DNA of 64,000 nucleotides from Chromera velia (taxonomy: Eukaryota; Sar; Chromeraceae): NCBI GenBank assembly GCA_018398765.1, contig JAHBMJ010003194.1, positions 28,132 through 92,131 on the forward strand, written 5' to 3'. The position numbers were made by a program, and so were the translations under genes. Below, in pieces: positions 23,352 to 37,748 of the stretch; within the stretch, counting starts at the first letter, position 1; every line of letters starts with the position of its first letter. The notes under the pieces were generated by a model. It saw only the letters and a program-made list of their open reading frames with translations. It ran no database searches and had not been told where the DNA came from.

Positions 23352-24012
23352 CTTCTTTCAGGCCCGAGGGCCCGGAGGGCCATCACCCTCCTCTTCCCTC
23401 GGAGAATCGGGCTCCTCCTATATAAAAAAATACTTATTTTTAAACTATATAATTCTAAAAGAGAGAGTTGGTACTATAAAAGGAAATCTAGAAGAGAGGC
23501 TGGCAGAGAGGATAAGAAAACTAGTAGGAAAACATTGAATGAATTTGTCCGCCTATAGAAGTCTGCTCATATAAAATATTATGTTAAAGACTCAAGCAAT
23601 TAATGTAACAAATTGATGTTTATTGAGCCAATTAAGTATAATCTAAAACTAAATAATTTTCTAAATAATTTTTCTCCTTTCAAGTTCATGATTTAAAAAA
23701 GTTATAGTTGAAATGGAATCAGGCTAAGAATGAGGTCTTAATATTGTCTTAATTATTAATTAGTTCTAAAGTTGGTATTATTCTATAAGCATATAATTGC
23801 TAGCATCATATATTATAAAGCATCATAAACTATGGTTTGCATGCTTAGAGACTGGGAATGCCCTTGTTGGCAAGTTGTTGCACCACTACAACACTGCCGG
23901 ATTTAATGGCGGATTATGTCAAACTATCAATGATCACCATTATTATATAGTATATACGCGTTCTATGCAGATAAAAAAACATTAATACAAACATGATACA
24001 TATATACATACA
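23352..24012. other. AT-rich interval, no gene seen
   Basis: Mostly A/T with a few short open stretches that look random. The sequence around 23400-23440 may be the insertion junction of the LINE. Confidence 0.5.
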
Positions 24013-24025
24013 TAGAGAGAGAGAG

Positions 24026-24056
<31 letters not shown>

Positions 24057-24177
24057 NACACACATACACACACACATACACACACACATATATACATACA
24101 TACATACATATACACACACAGACATACAGACCTAGATAGATATACACACACACACACACACATACACACACAGAGAG

Positions 24178-24231
<54 letters not shown>

Positions 24232-24234
24232 CTT
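24013..24234. repeat. Composite (GA)n/(CA)n microsatellite
   Basis: (GA)n, then (CA/TACA)n, then (GA)n. A single N at 24057 marks uncertain sequence. Confidence 0.95.
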
Positions 24235-24346
24235 TATTTTTTTTAAAAAAAAAATTATCTTGTTTGAAGTGCTAAAATAAACATAAGAATCACTTTTGAG
24301 TAGCTCAGTACATGTCAAACCCTCAAGCCAACCCCTGCTAACCCCT

Positions 24347-24673
24347 TCAGGCACTGCATCTGAATCCCAGATATGTGTATCCCCTGTCTTCCCCCATAAT
24401 TCCCACGATCAGGTTGTCCCTGTAGTTTACGTTGTCCATGCAGCCCCTGGTTAATCTTAATTCCAGTCTGATTTTTAGCTCTTCTTTGGTCCATCTTCCG
24501 ACAGGCAAACGAAAGTGTGCGAGCTCCCACATTTTGTGAATGTGTGTATTGTAGAATCCCTCCATCACAAAGACCCTCACCTCGGTCTTGGTGGTGCTTG
24601 GATTTTTAAAATTACCGTTTTCATGTAGGACAGCCTTAGTTGCAGAGAGATTCCTCCTACAGACAACCCACAT
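24347..24673 (-). pseudogene. Unidentified coding remnant, unit 1 of a tandem duplication
   Basis: The minus strand reads VCRRNLSATKAVLHENGN and then VRVFVMEGFYNTHIHKMWEL, ending ...NVNYRDNLIVGIMGEDRG. The same pattern recurs at 25218-25790, so the two are duplicates. No family was recognised. Regularly conserved words (VMEGFYN, KxWELA, YRDNLxVGIxGED) show that the sequence was once under protein-level constraint. Confidence 0.45.
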
Positions 24674-24689
24674 GGACGTTTCGTCCTAT

Positions 24690-25214
24690 TCAATTAAAGC
24701 GAAAGAGAGAGCAATCTTCTCTGAGGATCCCTGGATGCCCCTTAACAGGTCTCTTTCTGTGTCTGTCCGTATATGTTTGTATATTGTGCGGAGAGGATAG
24801 ATGCATTGGTTGCTGGGTAGGAATCAGAATGGGAGATTCTCCCTTTATGCACTTGTTGCACTTCTGTTTGAGGCAGTGGGTCACTCGCATGAAGAAATCC
24901 TCCTTAGAGATGTACTCCCCGGGCCGCCCCCTTTGGCCATCAGCCTTGAACAGTCTGATCTGGGGAAACATCCTCTTGGCGTAGTTCTGGAGCTTGTATA
25001 CGTTCATGCTGTTGATATGGACGAGGTCGGCATACGACGAGCACCTCACTTTAGGCGCCATCACCCTGTCGTGCTGCCCATGGGCTGTCGGCGCCCCCCA
25101 CTTTTTTTTTGTGAGACGGACAATCTCGTTCATCATCATATACATGAAGCCCGCCTTTGCAAGGCCATACCCAACGTCCTTCACAACCACAAACACCCTC
25201 AAACCCATCCCCAT
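24690..25214 (-). CDS. Unidentified 174-residue open frame with CxxxxCxxC
   Basis: The ATG at 25214 (MGMGLRVFVVVKDVGYGLAK) is open to a stop at 24690. It contains THCLKQKCNKCIKG and several basic patches. The beginning (RVFVVVKD) resembles the VRVFVMEG start of the flanking units, which suggests a diverged third unit. It may be one exon of a decayed gene. Function unknown. Confidence 0.35.
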   Translation of the reverse strand: MGMGLRVFVVVKDVGYGLAKAGFMYMMMNEIVRLTKKKWGAPTAHGQHDRVMAPKVRCSSYADLVHINSMNVYKLQNYAKRMFPQIRLFKADGQRGRPGEYISKEDFFMRVTHCLKQKCNKCIKGESPILIPTQQPMHLSSPHNIQTYTDRHRKRPVKGHPGILREDCSLFRFN

Positions 25215-25217
25215 CAG

Positions 25218-25790
25218 TCACTGTACCTGATGCGTATATCCATGATCTTCCCCTACAATTCCTACTGTGAGGTTGTCCCTGTATTCTATGTTGTCGAGCC
25301 ACTTGTTTATTCTTCTGTTAGAGTTGTGGCTATTCTGGGGGCCGTCCTTCGAAAGGCAGACGAAGGTATCGTCCCGATTGGCAAGCTCCCATATTTTTTC
25401 AATGTTAGAGTTATAGAACCCCTCCATCACCACAATCCTTATCTTGACCTGTACTGTGCTGGGGTTTCTTAAGATGCCGTGACCTTTCTGAACCTAACTA
25501 CCACTTGAAAGTTTAAGCCGCATTTTTGGATAAGCTTAAAAGTCCGCGCCATAGGCGCGGATCATTTACGGTGTCTTGAAAGCTAAAGCCGCATATCTGG
25601 ACGGTGTCTTGACCATCTATGCCGCAGGCGTGGACGGTCTCTTGAAAAACGATGCCATAGATAGAGATCATCTTGATTATATTTTTTTAAGTGAGACTTA
25701 GGTTCAGGGAGGTGGATGCCATTCTCTCAAAGCACTGCCTTCGTCACAGTGAGGAAGGCATCCATTTGCATGTTCCTCGGTTCTCGAAGA
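25218..25790 (-). pseudogene. Unidentified coding remnant, unit 2, split by a MITE
   Basis: The minus strand reads MQMDAFLTVTKAVL, a TGA, then ENGI up to about 25715. After skipping the 234-bp insertion at 25481-25714 and one copy of its target duplication it continues LRNPSTVQVKIRIVVMEG to NIEYRDNLTVGIVGEDHG. This matches unit 1 across the junction (TKAVLHENGNFKNPST), so the insertion interrupted a real coding sequence. Confidence 0.5.
25481..25714. mobile_element. 234-bp hAT-like MITE
   Basis: Imperfect terminal inverted repeats (GACCTTTCTGAACCTAA left; CACCTCCCTGAACCTAA as the reverse complement of the right). It is flanked by 8-bp direct repeats GATGCCGT (25473-25480) and GATGCCAT (25715-25722). 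An 8-bp duplication is typical of hAT elements. The interior has repeats of GGTGTCTTGAAA and CCGCAGGCG words, shared with the larger element at 35163-36535. Confidence 0.75.
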
Positions 25791-26192
25791 TTTTCGCGGT
25801 CCCAAATGAGAAGAACTCTCTCGGGTTTTGGGGGTGGAGGAACTATTATAGGCATAGTATACTGTGGCATCTGCCAAGTGCATGAATGCTGTGCCCTACG
25901 CAACGAGCTAGGGGGGAGGGAGCCCCAGTACGGGCGTTCCCTCAGTTTCCCTGCATATTTTGGTGCTAAGTGGGATAAATCATGAGGAAAAGCTTGAACA
26001 ACACTTATTTGGAGGGAGGGTAAACAAGATACCTTACTGTATAAAATAGGCAGGGCAACGATCTGTTTTCAAGAAGCAGATTTTGACTCACAACAGCAGC
26101 CACGAACCAGAACAATGAAAACCTTTGCGAGGTTTAGACTCTTCAGCTGTCAATGATCAAGAGTTTGTGCGGAGCTAAACAAAAACAGATAC
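25791..26192. other. No gene seen
   Basis: Short random open stretches only. Confidence 0.4.
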
Positions 26193-26382
26193 ATTATCAC
26201 AGACAGTGAGGATGAGATAATTCTGTTTGCAAAAGTCTGTATGTAAAAGCCGCATGCAAAAGTTTTTGAAGTAAAATTTACTGTTCGCGTGCGCGGATTT
26301 CTCACTAAAAAACTTTTGCACGCGGCTTTTGCGCACGGACTTTTGCAGACGGAATTATCTCATCCTCACTGTCTGTGATAAT
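26193..26382. mobile_element. 190-bp fold-back (MITE-like) element
   Basis: About 75-bp arms in inverted orientation, beginning ATTATCACAGACAGTGAGG and ending with its complement. Arms include TTTGCAAAAGTC and GCAAAAGTTTTT words with several mismatches, and the loop is about 35 bases. Ends at TATCACAG/CTGTGATA would leave AT on both sides as a possible short target duplication. Confidence 0.7.
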
Positions 26383-26472
26383 ATAACATCAGACAATGGA
26401 ACACAGGTTCAGCATGTTTCAGCTAGCAGAGACGGCAAGATATGCATGGCACTACTGCATACGCGGCATATA

Positions 26473-26512
26473 CGCGGCGACGATGCGGCGACGCGGTGGC
26501 ATCGTCGCCGCG
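26473..26512. repeat. GC-rich hairpin with 14-bp perfect arms
   Basis: CGCGGCGACGATGC at 26473-26486 and its exact complement at 26499-26512, with a 12-base loop. It is followed by TGCATG-rich sequence (26513-26552). It lies about 340 bp upstream of the DUF1997 start and could be regulatory; that is inference from position. Confidence 0.6.
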
Positions 26513-26847
26513 GTGCATGATGCATGATCGGCCCTGCATGCGCATGCATGGGCCGCCGCCCCCGCCGCCTCCCCCGGCCCACTCCTTGACACTTCTCGTG
26601 TCGTGTTTCCTAGCTCGACGTCCATGTCAGATTCCTGAATGGATCCATGAAACAAACTAAAGGGCGTGGAATGACGTAGACGGATACAGACAGTAGGTTC
26701 ATAGCGGAATGGATGGTTCTCTTGCAAACCACTTGATTGTCTTCGAAAAAGGCTCTACAAGCCATTTCCAAACTTCAGTTGGAAGTCAGTCTGACAGTTC
26801 GCTGTCTCCAGAGTTCTGTGTCGCACATTGTCGGTCACGGCTTCGTC

Positions 26848-27687
26848 ATGTTTGCATTATGGGTTCTTGCGGTTTGTGTTGGAAGCTCTCTGATTGCTTC
26901 GGGAAGGAGACACAGCGGATTTCTCTCCTTTCCTCTGGGGAGACGGGGAGGAAGGTTCTTTTCGCGGCGAGGGGAGGAAGAGACGGGTGTTTTAGTTGGA
27001 GACAGGGGAAGAAGGCCTTCGCGTAATTCGACTGTGCTCTGGAAGATGGCCGACGTATTCAGGGAGAGCTTTTCCATGGAGGGCAAGAGGGTAGAGTTCG
27101 GCTGTTCTAAGGGGTTCTCAATCGACATGGGGGAATCGAGTGACGCACAGGTGGACGCTTACTTTTCAGATCCTGGGCGCTTTTTGCGTTCCATGTGGAC
27201 CCATGAGATTGTATCAAAGCCGGGGGGGGAGCAGTTCGAGTTGGGGTTTCCCTCTGTGATGCTTTTGAAATGGGAAATCCCGTCTCCGAGAGTAGAGGTC
27301 CGTCTCCATAGACCCAACTCCACGTGTCTGGAGATGCGATCGACAGGGTTTCGATTTCCCGGGAAGTCTCTTTTGAAGGAGTTTGAACTGCAGGTGAATG
27401 GAACTATACTGGCAGTGGAGAAGGGAGTGGACAGGAAAGAAACCAGTGCCGCGGAAAGACAGGATGATGCTGCAGAGTCTGAGAGGGAAAGGCCGAAACA
27501 TGTTGTTTTCGAGTCTGGATTAGGTTTCAATGTGGGGGCCACGTTGCCGTCTCTGATTGCACTGGCAACATCCGAGACCATTCTTCGGTATTCTGCGAAA
27601 TTGACGTCGAAGCAGATTTTGAAGTATGCGACTGCGAAGTTTGAGAGAGACGTTGCAAGCGATTTTCGTAACTTTCGACAGGGATGA
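26848..27687 (+). CDS. DUF1997 family protein with bipartite plastid-targeting leader
   Basis: I chose the ATG at 26848 because it opens directly into a signal peptide (MFALWVLAVCVGSSLIASG). This is followed by a basic, acid-poor stretch with GFLSFPLGRRGGRFFSRR, which looks like a transit peptide. The 279-residue product then has DAYFSDPGRFLRSMW, a LKWEIPSPRVEVRL strand pair, and GFRFPG/FELQVNGTI before a C-terminal helical segment ending FERDVASDFRNF. This order resembles DUF1997 proteins of cyanobacteria and plastids, whose biochemical role is not established. The frame is open further upstream, but no ATG occurs there before 26848. It appears to be a single exon. A complex plastid with an ER-routed import path is the natural reading. 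Confidence 0.65.
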   Translation: MFALWVLAVCVGSSLIASGRRHSGFLSFPLGRRGGRFFSRRGEEETGVLVGDRGRRPSRNSTVLWKMADVFRESFSMEGKRVEFGCSKGFSIDMGESSDAQVDAYFSDPGRFLRSMWTHEIVSKPGGEQFELGFPSVMLLKWEIPSPRVEVRLHRPNSTCLEMRSTGFRFPGKSLLKEFELQVNGTILAVEKGVDRKETSAAERQDDAAESERERPKHVVFESGLGFNVGATLPSLIALATSETILRYSAKLTSKQILKYATAKFERDVASDFRNFRQG

Positions 27688-27912
27688 GGTATCGTTCTCA
27701 GAACGACAGGCACCACAAGAGTACGGCTGAGGTGTCTAGTGTGAACACACAGACTGCAAGGTGATTACAGACTGCATGACAGTGAAAAGGCTCAAGTGCA
27801 AGAGAGAAGCCTCCTTGCCTGCACCCAGAGAGGTGGAGAAGGAAGTCAAGCACGAAAAGAGAAAGGCGAGGCGACGAGAAAAGCCGCTAGGGGGGAGGGG
27901 GGGTGGGGTGGG

Positions 27913-27952
<40 letters not shown>

Positions 27953-28124
27953 ATTAGCTTTTGATGCATATTGTGTGCTTCCTTTCTCCCTGCCTTCTTT
28001 CATGAAAAGAAAAGTTTTAAAAACAGAAATACTGGACGAAAGACGAAAAAGAACGAAATGGTGACTCAGACAACGAGGGCAGGTAGCCCGAAAGGTGAAG
28101 AGTGAAACGCCCCCCCCCCCCCCC
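27688..28124. other. Low-complexity interval ending at an assembly gap
   Basis: Contains a GA microsatellite (27915-27950) and a C homopolymer leading into the gap. No gene was seen. Confidence 0.6.
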
Positions 28125-28152
28125 NNNNNNNNNNNNNNNNNNNNNNNNNNNN
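28125..28152. other. Assembly gap (28 N)
   Basis: A run of 28 N flanked by poly-C on both sides. The gap length is probably nominal. Confidence 0.99.
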
Positions 28153-28233
28153 CCCCCCAACACCTCCTGACAGGCTTTTTCGTGATGCACAGGCAGAAAG
28201 ATGGGTAGAGTGGTAGACAGGTACACACAAAGT

Positions 28234-28276
<43 letters not shown>

Positions 28277-28705
28277 AAACAAAAAATTAATAAATAAATG
28301 AAAGAAAGGAAGAAAGGAAGGAAGAAAGAAAGAAAGAAAGAAAGAAAGGAAAGAAGGAGGGAAGGAAGGAAGGAAGAAAGGAAGGACGAGAGCAAGGATG
28401 CCCGGAAACAAAGGGAAGAAATGAGTGAAGGCAGGTAGGAAGGAATGGAGAAGAAAGGACAGATAGAAGGGAAGCAAGAGAGATGGAAAATTGGAAAGAA
28501 AAAAAGGAACGAACAATCGATCGAAGAAACAAAAGAATGCATGAAAAAATGAATGAATGAAAGAAAGGAAAGAAGGGAGAGAAAGAGAGAGAGAGCGAGA
28601 GAGAGGGAGGGGGAGGAACAAAGGAGGGAAAGAGGAAAGGAAGCCAGGAAGGAAGGAAGGAAGGAACTTAGGAAAGAAGGAAAAGGAGAAAAAAAAGAGT
28701 AACTT
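28153..28705. repeat. Purine-rich GAAA/GGAA tract
   Basis: (GA)n at 28244-28274 followed by about 400 bp of GGAA/GAAA repeats on the plus strand. Every open frame here is a by-product of the repeat. Confidence 0.9.
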
Positions 28706-29788
28706 AAAAGTTCATATTTTATGCATAAATATATATGTATGCATGGGCAGAGCTTGACTAGGAGCAGCTAAGGAGCTTAAACGGTTGGAGGCTAATGGAG
28801 GCTATAGTTCGCAACTTTGAATCGCGAGTGCCACTTCATATATGTTACATAATTATATATAATACGTGGTGTAAGGGGCGGCGGCCCCCACTTCAAAGTA
28901 ACGTCTGACTGAAGTATATAGTACTCCCCAAATGGTTGGACCAAAGCGTCTAGCAAACCGTACATACCAAAACACACACCCATTCAACAATTAACAAATT
29001 AACGACTAGACTAACTATAATTGATTGATTGATTGATTACTATATAATTAAACTATATTACTAATTATTCTAGTAATCATTTGATTCATTTCTCCAAAAT
29101 TCACTTAAAAATCATTAATTACATGGTTTTAAATCATTTTCATTACTAGTTTCATTCAAAAAAAGTTATCATGCATGATATCCTCTATATATATAAAGTA
29201 ACCTTACAAAACCGCCTTCAAGTTAACGTTTTAAAACCTTTTTTTTATAGACGTTATATAATGATCTGCACTAGGATCTGCATATTAATTATGTTATATA
29301 ATGATCTGCACTAGGATCTGCATATTAATTATGCTAGTGAACTAAGTCTAGAACTAAGTTCAACTAACTTGTATGATACTATATAATAATAATAAACGAC
29401 TAGATACTAGTAAACGACTGTATACAGTTACCTCCGATACCTAATCTCGGGAGGGTAGTAGTCCGATACTATCTGATACTATCAATTCTCCAAAATCTAC
29501 TCGCATTTACTTGCATTAATTGTATTTATGGGGCCTAGCATAGGGCTTAATCGGGCTACCTCTAGGGCTACATCGGGTTATCCATCGGACCACAATGATA
29601 CGTTAATCAACATCAACTTTGTGAGATTCTTACGATCCTTTAGATGACGCACCTGAGGCTGCTCGAGACGGAGTTCGACAAGTCTGGCGATTGAGACTCT
29701 TTCCTAAACTCTTTCTATCACCCTTTCCCGTCTGAGCTACTCCCTGCCAATTTCCCTGCACGAATCGATGCATCCATCCATCCATCAA
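28706..29788. other. AT-rich intergenic region with a 40-bp tandem duplication
   Basis: No gene was seen. At 29253-29292 and 29293-29332 a 40-bp unit (GTTATATAATGATCTGCACT and following) is repeated exactly. Confidence 0.7.
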
Positions 29789-34129
<4,341 letters not shown>

Positions 34130-34365
34130 TGAGCCAGTGAGAGGAAGAATTAACGTACGGAACGTCGAATTCAAAAGCAATCCAAAACAACAGTACAGAG
34201 AGGTGCCGATCCAGGTGTTTAATACAACGTCAAAAAGGAGGCACACAGATCACGTAGCACAGACAGACGGAGAAGAAGGGCAGCATATGTAATAACCGCA
34301 GTGGGTCTGTCGCTGTGCGTTCGATGTGAAGTCTGAACGTTCTGCAGAAAGATGCAGAAAGTGTA

Positions 34366-35150
34366 TCTACTATACTTAAGGCAGGGACGCTTTTATTTTT
34401 AGCCACACGCGCCTGCATGCGTTTTTTTAGACACACGCGCGGGGGACGCGGGGGCCCCGGAAAGCCACCGCCAAAAATGGTCCCGCAAGCGAAAAATTGG
34501 CCAAACGCTACGGGTGAGTGCCTTGCGCGCGCCGCGCCATATATGACTCGCCCCCGCGAAAAGGGTGAGTGCCTTGGAATTCAAATTATCCGGCTGGGGA
34601 CATTTGACGGGCCATAAATGTTTGACGGGCCAGGAATATTTGACGGGCCAGAGATATTTCACGGGCCAGGCTATTGTTTAACGGTCCAGGGATATTTGAT
34701 GAGCCTGGCAGTCTTGACCGGCTTTTTTTTTTTGACAGGCCAGGTTAGTCTACTATACTTAAGGCAGGGACGCTTTTATTTTTAGTTATACGCATCTGCA
34801 TACGTTTTTTTAGACACACGCACGGGGGATGCGGGGGCCCCGGAATACCCCGGAAAGCCACCGCCAAAAATGGTTCCGCAAGCGAAAAATTAACCAAACG
34901 CTACGGGTGACTCCCCCGGGTGAGTGTCTTGCGCGCGCCGCGCCATATGACTCGTGCCCGCGAAAAAGGTGAGTGCCTTGGAATTGAAATTATCTGGCTG
35001 GGGATATTTGATGGGCCATAAATGTTTGACAAGCCAGGGATTTTTGGTGAGCCTGCCAGCCGAGCTCACTAACCAGCCTACGCCAGGCTATTTTGACAGG
35101 CCATGTACACGCTATTTTGACGGGAGTAACAGCCGGTATGCTAGGACGTG
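34366..35150. repeat. Two direct copies of a repeat starting TCTACTATACTTAAGG, with GACGGGCCAG tandem units
   Basis: Copies start at 34366 and 34749. Both run TCTACTATACTTAAGGCAGG, then GACACACGC, GCCACCGCCAAAAATGG, GAAAAATT and CTACGGGTGA. Each ends in degenerate units of about 18 bases of the type ATATTTGACGGGCCAGG. The tail type continues at 36551-36630, beyond an inserted element. The TC start and orientation recall Helitron 5' ends, but no 3' hairpin with CTRR was found. Confidence 0.6.
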
Positions 35151-35162
35151 CTATGTATCCAC

Positions 35163-36535
35163 TACCTCCCTGAACCTAATGTCCACTTTAAAAAAAAATA
35201 TTAAGATCGTCCGCGCCTGCGGCATGGCCAATCAACTCTATTCAAATTTGCGGCCTAGTAAATCTCATTCAAAGAATATAAAAAAAATTAAAAAATAATA
35301 ACGTATAAATAAATTGATATATTGCCTTTAAAATACTATTCATGCCTAGGTTTTCTACATTTCATCATATATAATCATACAATATCAATATTACATCCTA
35401 GATTACATTATACATAGCTCAGTGCCAGTATATGGTCATATATAACATCCCTATTCATTCATCTTCTGAATCAGAATCAGTAAGATTGCTCAACCTGCAG
35501 ATTTCATGGGCGTGTACCTGCGTTTAGCGAGCTTGCACTCTGAGACCACGCGCTTAACAAAGAGCAAGCCTCTTTTGTTGCTCTTGTCTCTCTGCCTCTC
35601 TCTGCTGGGCCCCACTTTGTTCCTCCCCAGCTGCTGCCAGAAAATTCAAAGACGAAGAAGCTTGGGCAGAGCCTGCAAGCGGAGAGGCAACTTAATTGTT
35701 GTGATGAAGACATAAGAAAGAGGGAAGGTGCGGAGACCGTTCGCGAAAATCTGTATTCAAAATTTGTCTGCAGTGTCTCTCCTAAGCGGGGAGACCACTG
35801 CTGTCTCGCATCTGCGTACAAGTCAAACACAATAATTGCCCTTCCCACTTCCTCAACAGGATTTCTTCCCTTAGTGAAGGCGAGAGAGCGGGTACAAAGC
35901 TTATTTTTGGCCTTCTGCTTGCCCAGTGAAGACAGGCCGTTCACTGAAATTGCTCTCTGTCTCTCTCGCCTTCTTTGCCTCACTGCGTTGGACTGCTGAG
36001 TGCGTGCTACAAATTGATCTCCCCATGAGACCATATGAGAGCGAAGTTTGAAATTGAAGAACAAAGATGCAGGCTTGAACGCCCCCCCTCCCACTTCTTA
36101 ATTGAATTTCACGATGCACCCTCCCCGAAACTCAACAGCACAACCAAAGTCTGACAGAGAGACGAGGCCCATGCAGTGCGCGACTCCATGGTCGAGGAAG
36201 AACTTCCCGTCTCCATCTCTTCCAAGAGGTGTGATTACAGCTTATCCTTTCTCAACATCTGATTTTTTGATTGACTGTCTGCGATACAGTCTTCCTGCTG
36301 ATGACCCTTCCTGGTGTGCGATACAGAGCTCTTCAACATAAGCGAACATACAATGCACTGCTGTTTTTTTTCCGTCTGTGAGTTCGATTGACATCAACCT
36401 GCACTGCCTTTCAAGACACCGCCCGCGCCTGCGGCGCTGCTTTTCAAGACACCGCCCGAGCCTGCGGTGCGGGTGTTCAAGCCTATCTAAAAATGCGGCC
36501 CCACCATTTAAGTGGACATTAGGTTCAGGGAGGTA
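35163..36535. mobile_element. 1.37-kb hAT-like non-autonomous element
   Basis: Perfect 26-bp terminal inverted repeats beginning TACCTCCCTGAACCTAATG. It is flanked by GTATCCAC (35155-35162) and GCATCCAC (36536-36543), an 8-bp target duplication with one mismatch. Subterminal words CGCCTGCGGC and TTTCAAGACACCGCCC are shared with the 234-bp MITE at 25481-25714. It is inserted into the GACGGGCCAG repeat field. Confidence 0.8.
35504..36390 (-). pseudogene. Unidentified coding remnants inside the hAT-like element
   Basis: The minus strand gives MSIELTDGKKTAVHCMFAY, then AVITPLGRDGDGKFFLDHGV, then an open stretch with GRAIIVFDLYADARQQW. Stops separate them. No transposase motif was recognised. These could be a degraded transposase or a captured host sequence. 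Confidence 0.3.
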
Positions 36536-36543
36536 GCATCCAC

Positions 36544-37748
36544 GAACCCTCAAGAAATTTTTTGACAGGCAAGGGATATTTGACGGGCCTGATGATCTTC
36601 ACCAGCTTACTTTTTTGACAGGCCAGGCTAGTATTCATACAACTTCATATAAGCTATAGTGAATCTGGCAGTACATATAGTATATTTTGAGATGGCCTGT
36701 TTCGTTTTTGCTTGATTTGTTCATGTCTGCAGTCCATCGAACTGGTGATGATGGTCTTCGTTCTCTTTGGAAGGCGCGTTTGTCCTTTCTTTGTTTTGTT
36801 CTAAAATAATCTACATAGGACTAATTTTCAACGTTACGGCCTTTTGTTGTCGTTTGCTTCCGCAAGTGCACCTGAGAACTGTCAGCGATAGATAAAAGAC
36901 AGCGGTAGGGATACGGAGGGGCGTCACGTGTGGGACACTGCGTGTGTTCTCTAATCATGCCTACGGTCTATCCATCGGCTTGCAAGGATCGACGTGATAC
37001 TGCGATTAATTGGCATGCTGATTTCGAGCTATTAATGTTTAGCTCGGCGTGTATGCGAAGCGTCATCCTCCGATGGTTTTTTGCATGCATGCGTTTTTTG
37101 TATGTCGTATAATTAGCATGTATTCGATAAATTCCAATTGAATCAGACAGCAGCCTGTTGGATTGTACTGGATTATGGTAGATTGACCGTGTGCTCCTAC
37201 CGACACATTTGTGCACAGACAACATAGGATCTCAGCTGTTGGAAGAGACTTTCAATTTCGTAGAATCTCCATTATAGCTTTCAACATCGGCTCCGGCGGC
37301 GGCGCGGCGCGGCCTTGAATCGTGTCGCGGAGCCCGCCGCCCGGGCCGGGGGGGGGGCCGTGCCCGCCGCCGCGCGTGCTTTCTAACCAATCAGCCGTCT
37401 CCTTTGAAAAGAGCCCTCTCGTAGGTACCGCCTCGAGATCTATTTCTATCATGTCAGTCAAAAGCAAGGCAAAGAAAGAGCTCAACAGTGTTTCCAGAAC
37501 ATCTCACTGTCGAGTTGCCATCTTGCTTGTTCTGAGAAGAGCACGCCAAAAGTTTGTGAGTTACTTCCTCAGCTTGAAGTGTTCGGCTCCTTCTTTCTTT
37601 CAGTCTGACCTAAGTGGAGCGCTTGGCCGTTGTACTCCCCTTCGCTCAGTAAGACTGCCAATAAGGAATCCTTGACACGGTTGACTTCCCAAACCCTCAC
37701 CACAAGGTGTGGGGCAGCTGAGAAGAGGTTTTGTGCAGTAGCGTTTTG
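36544..37748. other. Repeat remnant, then no confident gene
   Basis: 36551-36630 continues the GACGGGCC/GACAGGCC repeat. The rest is non-coding as far as I can see. A minus-strand open stretch at 37252-37485 (IEIDLEAVPTRGLFSKET) could be an exon but is unsupported. Confidence 0.4.

Noticed and set aside
28290-28700. CRISPR-like or satellite array
   Set aside because: Irregular GGAA/GAAA purine tract without repeat-spacer structure.
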